This document shows, in pieces, positions 1 to 9,584 of a DNA stretch of 64,000 bases. The notes beneath the pieces were generated by a model. It worked only from the letters and a program-made list of their open reading frames with translations, was not told the origin of the DNA and did not search any database. Made by a program: the position numbers and the translations under genes. Origin of the DNA: CAXMQZ01 sp963719055 (lineage in GTDB: Bacteria; Acidobacteriota; Thermoanaerobaculia; Multivoradales; JAHEKO01); assembly GCA_963719055.1 (NCBI GenBank), contig CAVRAU010000024.1:105507-169506 (forward strand), written 5' to 3'. Within the stretch, counting starts at the first letter, position 1. Each line of letters begins with the position of its first letter.

Positions 1-440
1 ACTACGCGGGATGCCCCGCCGGCCCCAAGGGTGAAGTCCTGAGACGACACGGCGACGAGTTCATCGAACTTGGCAACGGCTACTTCAAAGCCCAGGGCCG
101 CACGGATGACACCATGAATCTGGGCGGTATCAAGGTCAGCTCCATCGAGCTCGAGGAGGTCATCAACGAGCACCCGGCGGTCTTCGAGAGTGCCACCATA
201 GCGGTGCAGGTGCGGGGAGAGGGAGCGGCAAGCCTGGTGGTTTATGTCGTTCTCGCAGAAGATCAGGAATTGGAATCTCTGTCGCAGGAGTTGGGCCGCA
301 GGATCGCCACAGAGCTCAACCCGCTCTTCAAGATTCACCAGGTCGTCACCATCGAGGCTCTGCCGAGAACTGTATCCAACAAAGTGATGCGCCGGGAATT
401 GCGGGATCTCTTCCTGCAATCCGAACAAGAGAACGAGTGA
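1..440 (+). CDS. AMP-forming acyl-CoA synthetase/ligase, C-terminal part (5' truncated by window edge)
   Basis: The reading frame is open to the left edge (frame of base 3), so the gene starts outside the window. The translation carries the late adenylate-forming motifs: GRTDDTMNLGGIKVSSIELE, the hinge/A8 region, followed by a small C-terminal lid and PRTVSNKVMRREL, the A10 motif with the catalytic lysine that closes on the acyl-adenylate. This is the mobile C-terminal domain of ANL enzymes that activate a carboxylic acid with ATP and load it on CoA. Substrate cannot be read from this part. The stop overlaps the next gene's ribosome-binding region, suggesting co-transcription. Confidence 0.85.
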   Translation, partial: YAGCPAGPKGEVLRRHGDEFIELGNGYFKAQGRTDDTMNLGGIKVSSIELEEVINEHPAVFESATIAVQVRGEGAASLVVYVVLAEDQELESLSQELGRRIATELNPLFKIHQVVTIEALPRTVSNKVMRRELRDLFLQSEQENE

Positions 441-454
441 GGAGAGTGCCGGTC

Positions 455-2188
455 ATGGAAGAACGCCTCAAGGAGCTGGAGCTGCAACTTCGTAGTGTCG
501 TCGAGCGTCTGACTCGAGTCGAGCAGCGGCTGGACGGACAGGCGAGTGAAGTCGCCGCGCCGGCGATCCCGATCGAGTCTTCGGCGATCGAAGAGGAAGC
601 ACCGCAGACGGTCCTGACCGAAGGCTCCATGTCGAACACCGCCACACACCTTGGCCGGACTCTCCTGATCTTCGGCGGAGCCTATTTCCTTCGAGCTCTC
701 ACAGATTTCGAATTCATACCCCCGACCGCTGGTGTCCTGTTGGGCGCGGCCTACGCCCTTGTCTGGCTCTTCATGGCCGATCGGGCTGGAGGTCATGAAA
801 GCCAACGAGCCACCGCAGTGTTCTACGGTATCGCTTCGGTTGTCCTGGGGATGCCCCTCCTGGTCGAGGCCGCGACTCGATTTCAGCTCCTCTCAGGAGG
901 GCAAGCCGCCGCATCGTTGACGGTCTTCTGCGGTCTCGTTCTGGTCGTCGCAGCACGCCGCAACCTGCAGAGCTTGGCCTGGCTTGCGACGCTCTCCGGG
1001 ATCCCGACCGCTCTGATCCTGCTGCGCATGACCCATCAAGCAGTGCCGTTTTCGGTCTTCCTCGTCCTGCTGGGTCTGGGATCCCTTTGGGTGGTCTACC
1101 TCAAGGGCTGGAAAGGGCTGCACTGGCTCGGAGCCATTGGCGCCGATCTCGGGGTCGCCATCGTGGCGCTGCTCGGCACTACAGAGCAGTGGATCATGCC
1201 GCCCAACGCCGGTTATCTGCTGGGGCTGGCACTGCTGGTCGCCTTTCCCGCGAGCTTCGCCATACGCTCTCACCTTCAGCAGCGGACGATGGGCGCCTTT
1301 GAAGTCGTCCAAGGAATCCTCGTCATTGCCATCGTCTTCTGGGCAGCGAACGTGGCCTCTGCAGCCGAGGGCGGACTGACCACGAGTCTACTGGGAATCC
1401 TGATGCTGATCATGGGCGTGGGCTCCTACTCCCTCGCCTTTACCCACGGGACCCGCACGACTCGGGGCCGCAATTTCTTCTTCTACACCACCGTGGGACT
1501 GATTCTGGTGGTCGGCGGAAGTGCTTTGGTGATGCCACCAGGAAAGGCTGCGGCGGCCTGGTCCCTCATGGCAGTCCTGATGGCGTTCTTCAGCGGTCGA
1601 TATGCCAGGGTCAGCTTGAGCCTGCAGTGCACGCTTCTGATCTTGGCAGCGGGGGTCGCCTCGGGAATCTTTGCCACGGGATTCCTGGCCTTGACCAGTA
1701 GCGGAACCGAGGCCTGGCCCACCGTCACCGCCTGGCACCTGATCGTCGCCATCGCCACCGTCGCCTGCCTCTTCATCCCGGTGGCGCAACAGTCGGAGCG
1801 CTGGGGAGTCATGGCCGGGCTACCGCAGCTGATCGTGCTGGCGCTCTCGGTCTGGGAAGTCGGCGGTTTGATGGTCGCCTACCTGGCGCCTGCGGTCGCC
1901 GGGGTCCCGGGCCCCGAGGCAGACCTGGGTGCACTGGCGGCCTTGCGGACCGTGGTCCTCACCGTCTCGGCCGTGACGCTGGCCCTGTCGAGCCGGCACA
2001 AGCGGTGGCCCGAAGCTCGTTGGCTGGTCTATCCGGTGCTCGCCCTCGTCGGCATCAAGCTGATTCTCGAAGACTTCCCCAACGGCCGGCCGTTGACGCT
2101 GTTCATTGCCCTGGCCTTGGTGGGAGGCGCGCTGATCTTGGTGGCGAAGTTGTTGCGACGCCAGCGGAGTCAACCCGCAGCGACCTAG
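455..2188 (+). CDS. Polytopic membrane protein with N-terminal coiled coil
   Basis: Begins with a short coiled-coil-like stretch (MEERLKELELQLRSVVERL) and a Pro/Glu linker, then about 14 hydrophobic helices from residue ~60 to the end. I recognise no catalytic motif. The architecture, coiled coil plus many short helices, resembles DUF2339-type membrane proteins but I cannot assign it firmly. The ATG at 455 is preferred over the in-frame GTG at 437 because GAGGAG sits at a normal distance upstream and overlaps the previous stop codon. Likely in one operon with the synthetase. It converges on the sulfatase-like gene with only 7 bases between stops. Confidence 0.7.
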   Translation: MEERLKELELQLRSVVERLTRVEQRLDGQASEVAAPAIPIESSAIEEEAPQTVLTEGSMSNTATHLGRTLLIFGGAYFLRALTDFEFIPPTAGVLLGAAYALVWLFMADRAGGHESQRATAVFYGIASVVLGMPLLVEAATRFQLLSGGQAAASLTVFCGLVLVVAARRNLQSLAWLATLSGIPTALILLRMTHQAVPFSVFLVLLGLGSLWVVYLKGWKGLHWLGAIGADLGVAIVALLGTTEQWIMPPNAGYLLGLALLVAFPASFAIRSHLQQRTMGAFEVVQGILVIAIVFWAANVASAAEGGLTTSLLGILMLIMGVGSYSLAFTHGTRTTRGRNFFFYTTVGLILVVGGSALVMPPGKAAAAWSLMAVLMAFFSGRYARVSLSLQCTLLILAAGVASGIFATGFLALTSSGTEAWPTVTAWHLIVAIATVACLFIPVAQQSERWGVMAGLPQLIVLALSVWEVGGLMVAYLAPAVAGVPGPEADLGALAALRTVVLTVSAVTLALSSRHKRWPEARWLVYPVLALVGIKLILEDFPNGRPLTLFIALALVGGALILVAKLLRRQRSQPAAT

Positions 2189-2195
2189 CTTCAGG

Positions 2196-3857
2196 TCAGC
2201 TGTGGTCGCCCGCACAGCCAGGATCTACGGAGATCATCTCCAAGACCTCCTGCACGCGTAGCATTCCCGGATAGTCGGCACCAAACCCGTCTGACGGTGG
2301 CGACTCCATCTCTCCGAGAAGCTCGACATAGATCTCGGTGTAGGGCTCCGGGTCGGGCGCCGCGTCCTGGTACCGCTCCCACAGCTCCCCGGTGTCGTCG
2401 ACCACCCAGAAAGCGGTGTCAGACCCACAGGGTCGGAATTCACGAACCTCGTGACCCCACACTGCCATTCCCTTCCAGACATCCTGGCTCTTGTCGCTCG
2501 ACTGCCCTCCCAGATAGCCCAGCGCACGCAGCTGTTGGACCACCTCTTCATCCAGCTCGGCCTCGGCTCCGGCGCCACCGCTGCGCTTGGAGTCATCAAG
2601 AATCGAGAGGATCTCGTCCCGCATGTCCCCGGCGACATCGGGATGTCGCTCGAGAACATCTTCGAGCTCATGGGGATCCCTGACCAGATCGTAGAGCTCA
2701 TCTGCCCCCTCGGTGCGGTGGAAGTACTTCCATTTCCGATTGGTCAAGGAGTACTTCAATCCCGGCTCGTTCACGCGATGTGACTGCTCGGAGAGAACGC
2801 CTGGGCGAGTGTCGCTGTCGGCAAGCAGATCGATGCCTTCGAACTGCACCCGATCCGCTCCGGAGACAGGAAGCTCGAGCGCGGCAACCAGAGTCGGCAC
2901 TACATCCATCAAGGAAGCGAGGGTGGGAACACGGACGCCGCTGGGCCCATTGCCCGCCGGAAACTTGATGATCAGCGGCACGAGTAGCTGCTCGTTGTGG
3001 ATCCGCCCGTGGTCCATCCAGTCGTGCTGGCCAAGACCCTCGCCGTGATCGCCAGTCACGACCACCGCAGAGTCTCGCCAGTCGCCGCGGGCTTTCAGCG
3101 CCGCGAAGATCCTACCGATCTGAGAATCCGTGAACAGAATTTCTCCGTCGTAGGCATTGATCTGGTCGTGGAGGTGTCGATCCCGCGATCTCGCAACGGC
3201 GCGCTCTTGCAGGAACTCGACAAGCGACTCGTCGGTCGTGAAGGCCTCGTCGTACGGCGCCGGCGGCTGACGTGGGCGGTGGGGGTCGAAGAAGTGGACC
3301 CATAGAAAGAAGGGCCTGGTCCCTGCGGCCTCCAGCCAGCCGACGACTCTGTCGGCAGTGACATCCGCAGAGCGCTCTTTCTCGACGGGTTGATCGAACG
3401 TGGCAAAACCCCGCTGCAGACCCGTGTGAGCGCGGACCGGCGCTGCGCTGACAAAGGCCGCCGTTGCATAGCCGAGGTCACCGAGCATCTCCGCGACCGT
3501 ACGCAGCCCTGTCTCTTCGCCGAGCACACCGCTGAGATGCTGAAAGTTGCCCTTCAGGCCGTGGGTGGTGGTCCGTGTCGAGGTCATCAGAGAGGCATGC
3601 GCCGGCAAGGTCGTTGCCATCGTTGTCAGGGCGGTTTCGAACAGCATCGCCTCGCGGGCAAGACCGTCGAGGGTCGGGCTGGTCTCCCTGAAGTATCGAT
3701 ACGTCGAGAGATGGTCGGCCCGCAGAGTGTCGACGGTAATCAGCACAATCGATGACGGGCTCGCTGGACCGCTCCTGCCACAACTCAGGGCTGCCAAAGT
3801 GAGGCAGATACCAAGGACGCAGTTCGACAAGGTTCGACCGGAAGCTCCTGCTTGCAC
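2196..3857 (-). CDS. Sulfatase/phosphatase of the alkaline phosphatase superfamily, exported
   Basis: 553 residues with an N-terminal hydrophobic segment ending LAALSCG, so possibly a lipoprotein although the lipobox is imperfect. Metal-binding motifs of the alkaline-phosphatase superfamily are clear: VDTLRADHLS near residue 42 and TGDHGEGLGQHDWMDHG in the middle. The position that is Cys or Ser (formylglycine) in classical sulfatases lies in TTLPAHASLMTS and is Thr, so it should not need formylglycine maturation; a phosphoryl-type transferase or hydrolase is as likely as a true sulfatase. The GTG start is supported by GAGG eight bases upstream. Last gene of the long minus-strand run. Confidence 0.85.
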   Translation of the reverse strand: MQAGASGRTLSNCVLGICLTLAALSCGRSGPASPSSIVLITVDTLRADHLSTYRYFRETSPTLDGLAREAMLFETALTTMATTLPAHASLMTSTRTTTHGLKGNFQHLSGVLGEETGLRTVAEMLGDLGYATAAFVSAAPVRAHTGLQRGFATFDQPVEKERSADVTADRVVGWLEAAGTRPFFLWVHFFDPHRPRQPPAPYDEAFTTDESLVEFLQERAVARSRDRHLHDQINAYDGEILFTDSQIGRIFAALKARGDWRDSAVVVTGDHGEGLGQHDWMDHGRIHNEQLLVPLIIKFPAGNGPSGVRVPTLASLMDVVPTLVAALELPVSGADRVQFEGIDLLADSDTRPGVLSEQSHRVNEPGLKYSLTNRKWKYFHRTEGADELYDLVRDPHELEDVLERHPDVAGDMRDEILSILDDSKRSGGAGAEAELDEEVVQQLRALGYLGGQSSDKSQDVWKGMAVWGHEVREFRPCGSDTAFWVVDDTGELWERYQDAAPDPEPYTEIYVELLGEMESPPSDGFGADYPGMLRVQEVLEMISVDPGCAGDHS

Positions 3858-3869
3858 CAGATGATCCTC

Positions 3870-4349
3870 TTATGGATTGGGGAAGCCCGACGTGGTGAAG
3901 CTCAGACGCACCCGCCGATCGTTGTGGGCCAGGATGACATCGAGGTTGGTCTCATCTCCGCTGACAAACCAGAGACTGCGACCCGATTTGCTGGCTTCCT
4001 TCTGGGTCAGACCACATCCACCAAGAAGCTCCTCTAGTGCCGCGAAGGCCTCTGCATTCGCCTCTTCACTCTGCTTGTGCCAAAAGGTGTTGTAGGAATA
4101 GGCCTGCCGCCTCCATTCCACTTCGCAGGTCTCGGCACCGGTAAGAGCCAGTGTGCACTGCCAGACGACTCGGGTGTCGCTGAGCGGATCCACATGCCGG
4201 GAGATGAGCTCACCTCGCACCTCGCCAAAACCGTCCTGTGCCGAGGCGAGAATGACTTCGAGATCCTCGCAGAAGTCGGCCTGCCCGACGCTCGAGACAC
4301 CGATCAAGAGAACGATCAGACCGATGACTTTGCATCCACGCCGCGACAT
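3870..4349 (-). CDS. Small secreted hypothetical protein
   Basis: About 159 residues. The ATG at 4349 gives MSRRGCKVIGLIVLLIGVSS, a typical signal peptide, and overlaps the stop of the upstream methyltransferase frame (TGATG), so translation is probably coupled. Mature part has four cysteines and no motif I recognise; composition is that of a small globular periplasmic protein. Twelve bases separate it from the sulfatase-like gene downstream. Confidence 0.65.
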   Translation of the reverse strand: MSRRGCKVIGLIVLLIGVSSVGQADFCEDLEVILASAQDGFGEVRGELISRHVDPLSDTRVVWQCTLALTGAETCEVEWRRQAYSYNTFWHKQSEEANAEAFAALEELLGGCGLTQKEASKSGRSLWFVSGDETNLDVILAHNDRRVRLSFTTSGFPNP

Positions 4350-5024
4350 CAGGAACTGCGCTCCGCCTCGATCATCAACAACAGGGGCTGGCCCAGGTGT
4401 TTTCTTGCCGACGGTGCTACCGCCACCAGCTCCTCGTCGACCTCGTATTCGCACCATCGCGGAGGGTCGAAACCGGCTGCTGCGATGCACTCGAGGTAGT
4501 CTTCACGGGTGTGGAGCTCGGCTCCCAGACGATATTCGGTGCCATCGATCTCGAAGTTCGCTTCCACGCCTGCGGCTGCCATCTGCGGATGGAAAGCCGA
4601 GAAGACCAGACGGCCACCCTGGCGCAGAAGCCTTGAACAGGCCCTCGAAGAACAAGCTCAGGTCGGAGAGATGCTCCGAGACGAGACTGCAGAGAACCGC
4701 GTCGAAGGCACCGCCAGCCAGCGGCAGATGGCGATTCAGATCTGCCTGAACTAGGGGTGTGCCAGGCAGGGTACGCCTGGCCGCAGCGAGCATTCCAGCC
4801 GAGAAGTCCAACCCGATGGCCACGGCTCCGGCTTGGAGTATGGAGTCCAGATGGGCACCGGTTCCGCAACCGGCGTCGAGAATGCGCTCCCCTGGGCGAG
4901 GGCGCAGGTGCTGCAGGGTGACTCGGCGATCCAGAGCCACGAGTGTGCTGGCCCGCTGATCATAGATCCTGGACCACAGATCGTAGCCATCGCGAACGCC
5001 GATGTTCTCGACAGGATCTCCCAT
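4349..5024 (-). CDS. Class I SAM-dependent methyltransferase (frame broken near 4640)
   Basis: The N-terminal frame has SAM motif I (ERILDAGCGTGAHLD) and the following acidic strand GLDFSAGM, then DAVLCSLVSEHL, typical of Methyltransf_11/25 enzymes acting on small molecules. After LFFEGLFK the sense continues one frame over as LLRQGGRLVFSAFHPQM, the canonical beta-strand after motif III, and runs to the stop at 4349. Joining the two frames gives a normal length of about 225 residues, so a single-base indel near 4640 is the simplest explanation. The ATG at 5024 is preferred; a TTG at 5048 overlaps the upstream stop. Confidence 0.75.
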
Positions 5025-5044
5025 GGCGTCGGCCACACCCCGGC

Positions 5045-6643
5045 TCAATCGAGAGCCGACAGCTCCTCGGCTTCGAGAAGGCCCCGGTCCCTGAGGAGCG
5101 AGGCCACCCGACGGCGCGTTTCGGTTTTGGGAGTGTCAGTGGACATCTCTTGAAAAAGCTCGATCGACTCGGGGTTGGGTGGCTCGAAATCCAAGCGCTG
5201 CTCCTCCATGAGCTCGACCCGGCCATCCGAGCGGGTGCTGTGGAGCTGTCTCTTCTCGAGCCGTCTTCGCTGGTCGGCTGGGTCGCAGGTCGTCTCGAGA
5301 AACAGCAGGTTCGCCGCGGTTCGTTCGGCCAGCCTGATCACCGGCAGCCTCTCGTCCTGCTTCTTGAAGGCACCGTCTACCGCTACCGAGAACCCGGCCT
5401 TCAGAAGGTGCTCGGCCCGACGGCACACCTCCTCATAGGTGCGACGGTTCATCTCCGGGGAGTACAGTCCCTCGTTGTAGGGAACATACACACGCGTATC
5501 TTTTCCCACCCCAGAGATCTGCTTGCGAACGCTGTCGGTGGAGATCAGATACCACCCCATCTCATCGCGAAGGAAACGGGCAATGCTGGACTTGCCCGTG
5601 CCCATGAGGCCATAGAGGACCACCAACGACGGGTGCCCACCACCACCCGCGTAGCGATAGGCGAGACCGAAGTAGTGTCGAGCCAGATTTCTCTGGACGC
5701 GCCGCTGCGCCTCGTCGACGGCCGGATCGGAGGAGGTGAAGCTTGCGATCTTGCCCCTGACGTAGGCTCGGTAACACTTGTAGATGTCCAGCAACTCGGG
5801 CAGCTCGGTATCGCCCGAGGCCTGTACATAGCCATCGACCAGGTGCGTCGCCAGAGCCGGGCTGCCCCGAAAGTCGAGATCCATGGCGAGGAATGCCAGG
5901 TCCACCGCGATGTCGCCGCATCGGAGGCGGTCGTTGAACTCGATGCAGTCGAAGATCACCGGTGGATTCTGGAAGAAGATGTTGTCCAGGTGCAGGTCGC
6001 CGTGGCTCTCTCGAATGCGGCCCTCGGTCACGCGACGTTGAAATAGCTCCTGCCGATCTTGGTAGACCCTGTTGGTCCAGTCCCGGATGTGGCGAAAACG
6101 CTCGTGGGTGATCAGCTTGCCGACATAGGCTTCCGTCTGAGCGAAGTTCTCATCTGTATTGAACTTCACCGCTTCGATCGTCCCGAACTCGTCCACCCCT
6201 GCGCCAGTCCGGGCTTGCCGGTAGAAAGGCACCAGGATCTCCACGAGTTGGTCGATGTGTGTCTCGGTCAGCTCACCTCTCTCCAACATGCGAACACCCA
6301 GCCGTTCCTGATCCAGCTGTCGCATCTCCACCAGCCAATCGACGACCTCCCCGGAGCCATCGAGCTCGACCTCCCCATTCTCGACGGTGATCGGCAGCAC
6401 TCCCAGGTAGACCTCAGGAGCCAGACGTCGATTCAGCGCTACTTCGGCACGGCAGTTCTTTTCCCGCAGCTCGAGGCTGGAGAAATCGAGAAAGCCGAAG
6501 TTGACCGGTTTCTTCAGCTTGTAGACCCGCTCGCCCGTCAAGAAAAGCGACGAAATGTGCGTCTGGACGAAGTCGACCTCTTCGACAGCGTGCGGATAGA
6601 ACTCAGGCCTCTTGAGTGCCGCCACCAAGGTAGCGTGATCCAT
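5045..6643 (-). CDS. Bifunctional APH-like phosphotransferase / AAA P-loop kinase
   Basis: 532 residues from the ATG at 6643, which has GGGGAAGAAG just upstream. The N-terminal half is an aminoglycoside-phosphotransferase-like kinase fold with catalytic HGDLHLDNIFF near residue 212 and FDCIEFND, the metal-binding Asp region, shortly after. The C-terminal half (from ~340) is an AAA_33 zeta-toxin/polynucleotide-kinase-like P-loop domain with GLMGTGKSSIARF. This two-domain fusion is a widespread family annotated as aminoglycoside phosphotransferase plus ATP-binding protein; the physiological substrate is unknown and it should not be read as a resistance gene. Confidence 0.85.
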   Translation of the reverse strand: MDHATLVAALKRPEFYPHAVEEVDFVQTHISSLFLTGERVYKLKKPVNFGFLDFSSLELREKNCRAEVALNRRLAPEVYLGVLPITVENGEVELDGSGEVVDWLVEMRQLDQERLGVRMLERGELTETHIDQLVEILVPFYRQARTGAGVDEFGTIEAVKFNTDENFAQTEAYVGKLITHERFRHIRDWTNRVYQDRQELFQRRVTEGRIRESHGDLHLDNIFFQNPPVIFDCIEFNDRLRCGDIAVDLAFLAMDLDFRGSPALATHLVDGYVQASGDTELPELLDIYKCYRAYVRGKIASFTSSDPAVDEAQRRVQRNLARHYFGLAYRYAGGGGHPSLVVLYGLMGTGKSSIARFLRDEMGWYLISTDSVRKQISGVGKDTRVYVPYNEGLYSPEMNRRTYEEVCRRAEHLLKAGFSVAVDGAFKKQDERLPVIRLAERTAANLLFLETTCDPADQRRRLEKRQLHSTRSDGRVELMEEQRLDFEPPNPESIELFQEMSTDTPKTETRRRVASLLRDRGLLEAEELSALD

Positions 6644-6754
6644 CAGCTTCTTCCCCCTGTACCAGCATATAGCAGACTCCAGTTCGAGACTCGGCCGTCG
6701 TTGGCGCACGGCTTCCAGGTCGGTTCTTGTCCCCCATACGCTCCGACGCCGGAT

Positions 6755-8671
6755 CTAGATGGCTTCTCGGCGGGCGAGATACCCCCAGCCCATCAGACTG
6801 AGAATCGAGACCGCCAGACCCGCCCAGTTGAATCGATTGAGCGGCTCGAAGTGAAGCTCGAAATCCTCTGACGTCAGGACCAGCAGGTTGTTGGGAGTGA
6901 CACGGTAGACGGGCAGCTCGCGGCCATCGGAATAGGCATGCCATTTGTCGGAGTGACCCATCCTGACGTACACGGGTATGGGCTCGGTGGCCTCGACCTC
7001 GATCTCGAGAGTGTTGTAGTGATGATCGCTGCTCGCGAGCCTGGCCGATCCCTGCCCCGAGGTATCGAAGGGCGCGGAGTCTACAACCAGGAGCTCGCTG
7101 CCCTCGAGAAACCACTGCCGCGTCAGCGTCTGCCAATGCCGGTGGCTCGAGGGGCCGCCGCTGAATTTGATCGGATACTCCGGTCTATCGACCAGGTTCT
7201 GATCCGGCCGCTCGATCACCGTATAGCCGACTGCCGCCGGGCCAGGGATGCCAACGGACTCGCTGGCCAGAGCTCGGTCCGTGACGATGGCCTGGATACC
7301 AAGAACGTCGAGTAGGAACGGTATCCGGCCTTCGACATCCGGGTCGGCCATGACCCGGGAGTCCCAGTCGATTCCCCATCGCAGAGGCACCTGGTGCTCG
7401 CCGTCGAGTATCTGCTCGAGACTCAGCAGAATCGGCGCATCAGGACTGGCCTCGATAAAGAGTCCCTTGCTGACCATGTGCCCGAGCGATGCGAGGTGAT
7501 ATCGGAAGTTGTGCCAGTACGGCACCTTCGGCACTTCCTCCACCGTCAAGACACGCTCGCCAGCGATCTCCAGATCCGGAGGCTCGTACGGCTGTCGAAA
7601 CACATAGGGCTTGCCGAAGGCTCCGATGACAAGGATCACGCCGGCCAACAAGCTCATTGCCGGCATCCAGATCGACCCGTTGCGCGTCTCGCTCTCCTGG
7701 CGGCGTCTACCCGGGATCATCCGCAGGAAGACCGGCACCATGACCACCAGCGAATAGACCTTCACTCGGTGGAAATGCATGGGCACGGACTGCCACAGGT
7801 CCATCGAGAGGTGTCGGAGGACACCCACCAGGAAGAAGAGTACTGCCAAGCCCACAACGAGAAAGTCGAGTCCACGGTCCTCGGATCGACGGCGGTACCA
7901 CAGGTATCCGGTCAGCAGCACGACATAGGCGGCATACTCGAAAACGGCCAGCGGATAGTCATCGTGGGTCGAGATGTCGCGAAACGTGTCCAGAAGAGCC
8001 GGCATCAACCAGAATGCCGCCATCCCATAGCCCAGGAGCAGGACCCAGCCTCGTCTTTCCAGCAGCAGTTTCGCGCCGATGAACAGCGACAGGACGACCG
8101 CTGCGATCATGTGGGTGATCGTCAGCAGCGCGAGCAGCGGGATGGCCCTCCTCAGATCGCCACGCAGAACAAATCCCAGACACAAGAGAAAGAACACCAG
8201 ACCCAGGGCGTTGGCCACGTTGCCGACAACCAGGGTCGAGAAGAAGGTGCCGCCGATCTGCTGCGGCCATAGGACGAGGATCAGAGCCGAAATCGTCGTC
8301 CCGACAAGCGCGCGCCGATTGTCCAGGATGCCGCGATACAGGAAGTGGAGCGACGCGGGCAGCGCCATCCACGAGATCGCGGTCACCAGCTTGAACGCCG
8401 AGACCAGACCCAGAGGGATGGAGACCAACGCGACCAGCAGCGAGAACAGAGGGGGATACGCGGTGAATTGCTCGTACCCCGAGTAGAAATAGGGGTTCCA
8501 GAACACCAGCTGCGGCAGCATCTGCCGCTGCATCTGGGCATGGGCGAGATGACCCACCATGTCCCAGCTGTCCGCCGAGCCCATCAGAAAGGGTATCGAG
8601 ATCACCCCAAAGCTCAAGCTCAGCAGAAGCAGAACCACGGTCGACTCGCGCGTCTGCCGAAACGGATTCAA
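6755..8671 (-). CDS. Polytopic membrane protein, PTPS-related / GT-C-like
   Basis: About 638 residues with roughly 10-12 membrane helices followed by a soluble C-terminal beta-rich domain and a final helix. SADSWDMVGHLAHAQ just after the first helix places an acidic residue at the lumenal side as in GT-C glycosyltransferases, and SGYEQFTAYPPL matches the pattern of the 6-pyruvoyl-tetrahydropterin-synthase-related membrane domain (PF10131). Probable role: transfer of a lipid-linked sugar in the envelope; this is inferred from architecture. The start read here is TTG; an internal GTG is possible. It follows the DUF4198 gene by 15 bases. Confidence 0.65.
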   Translation of the reverse strand: MNPFRQTRESTVVLLLLSLSFGVISIPFLMGSADSWDMVGHLAHAQMQRQMLPQLVFWNPYFYSGYEQFTAYPPLFSLLVALVSIPLGLVSAFKLVTAISWMALPASLHFLYRGILDNRRALVGTTISALILVLWPQQIGGTFFSTLVVGNVANALGLVFFLLCLGFVLRGDLRRAIPLLALLTITHMIAAVVLSLFIGAKLLLERRGWVLLLGYGMAAFWLMPALLDTFRDISTHDDYPLAVFEYAAYVVLLTGYLWYRRRSEDRGLDFLVVGLAVLFFLVGVLRHLSMDLWQSVPMHFHRVKVYSLVVMVPVFLRMIPGRRRQESETRNGSIWMPAMSLLAGVILVIGAFGKPYVFRQPYEPPDLEIAGERVLTVEEVPKVPYWHNFRYHLASLGHMVSKGLFIEASPDAPILLSLEQILDGEHQVPLRWGIDWDSRVMADPDVEGRIPFLLDVLGIQAIVTDRALASESVGIPGPAAVGYTVIERPDQNLVDRPEYPIKFSGGPSSHRHWQTLTRQWFLEGSELLVVDSAPFDTSGQGSARLASSDHHYNTLEIEVEATEPIPVYVRMGHSDKWHAYSDGRELPVYRVTPNNLLVLTSEDFELHFEPLNRFNWAGLAVSILSLMGWGYLARREAI

Positions 8672-8686
8672 AGACCGATCGTCCCC

Positions 8687-9508
8687 CTACTTCACTTCGA
8701 AGGTCAAGGTCGCCCAGCTGGACTCGTAGTCGACCCCTTCTTCGGCCATCGGCAACATGCGGATGACGCGGATGTACCAGCGACCGGACTGCGAGATCTC
8801 GATCTCCGCCACACCGTTGTCGGCGGTCCGGGTGTGAACCGCCTCCCGGTGCTCCCCGGTGTCATCATGCGAGTGAAACCCAGCAAAGCTGGCATAGACC
8901 AACTGGTTCGCCGCCGGGCTGCCATCCGCCATGACCAACACCCGCAGCGTGTCGCCGGGCTTCAAACTGGCGGGATTGGCCTGAGGCACGATTTCAATCG
9001 GGTAGCCCAGCAGCGTCGCGTAGGTATCCGTCGCGGCGTCCCCCACCTGTAGGATCGTCTTCACATGCTTGGCGTAGCGCTCGTTGGCGGGCTGGTCGAG
9101 GATGCCGTCTTGTTTGCGAGCTGCCAGCACATCGAGCACTCCGTCGTGGGCCAGATACTCGTTGAAGTCCTCGGCCCCCAGCTCGATCATTCGCGGCTTG
9201 GTCGATACCCCGAGCACATAGGTGCCCGGCTCACCGGTTTGAAATCTCAGCACCGAGATGTTGTCCTGGTCCTGCCACTGGTTGGGGGTCGGATGCCGAA
9301 CTTCACCCTGCCCGTCGACGAGGGACACATCGACCATCCGTTCCCGATCGATGGAATTCTCGCTCTTGTCAAAGGTCCCGTTGTAGAGAGACACCCTGAC
9401 ATCGGACGCCGCCGGCAAATCGTGATCCTCTACCACCAGGAACATGTCGTGTGCCGCCACCGGCACCGATAGCAGGACCATAGCGCTGACCATTGCTAGT
9501 TTCTTCAT
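8687..9508 (-). CDS. DUF4198 family periplasmic protein
   Basis: 273 residues with a clean signal peptide (MKKLAMVSAMVLLSVPVAA) directly followed by HDMFLV, the typical DUF4198 mature N-terminus with an exposed histidine. The C-terminal half is a beta-sandwich (GDTLRVLVMADGSPAANQLV, then SGRWYIRVIRM). The family is proposed to bind or help take up transition metals such as Ni or Co, but that is weakly established. GGAGGG lies nine bases before the ATG. Sits in the minus-strand run between gamma-glutamyltransferase and the membrane protein. Confidence 0.8.
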   Translation of the reverse strand: MKKLAMVSAMVLLSVPVAAHDMFLVVEDHDLPAASDVRVSLYNGTFDKSENSIDRERMVDVSLVDGQGEVRHPTPNQWQDQDNISVLRFQTGEPGTYVLGVSTKPRMIELGAEDFNEYLAHDGVLDVLAARKQDGILDQPANERYAKHVKTILQVGDAATDTYATLLGYPIEIVPQANPASLKPGDTLRVLVMADGSPAANQLVYASFAGFHSHDDTGEHREAVHTRTADNGVAEIEISQSGRWYIRVIRMLPMAEEGVDYESSWATLTFEVK

Positions 9509-9584
9509 CGATTTCGATCCCTCCAGAGAATTGCCAGCTCGTCGTTGCCCAGCACGTGGCTGGCGAAATAAAGATCACTCTCTC

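Noticed and set aside
21..200. Programmed frameshifting as the general cause of the broken genes
   Set aside because: The breaks share no slippery heptamer or downstream structure and occur in unrelated genes all over the window, which fits sequence errors.
5045..6643. APH domain as an antibiotic resistance gene
   Set aside because: The APH-AAA fusion is a widespread housekeeping-type family without known resistance function.
4943..6871. Long plus-strand frames of 367 and 270 residues opposite the APH-AAA gene
   Set aside because: They mirror the codon structure of the minus-strand gene, show no motif and have no ribosome-binding sites.
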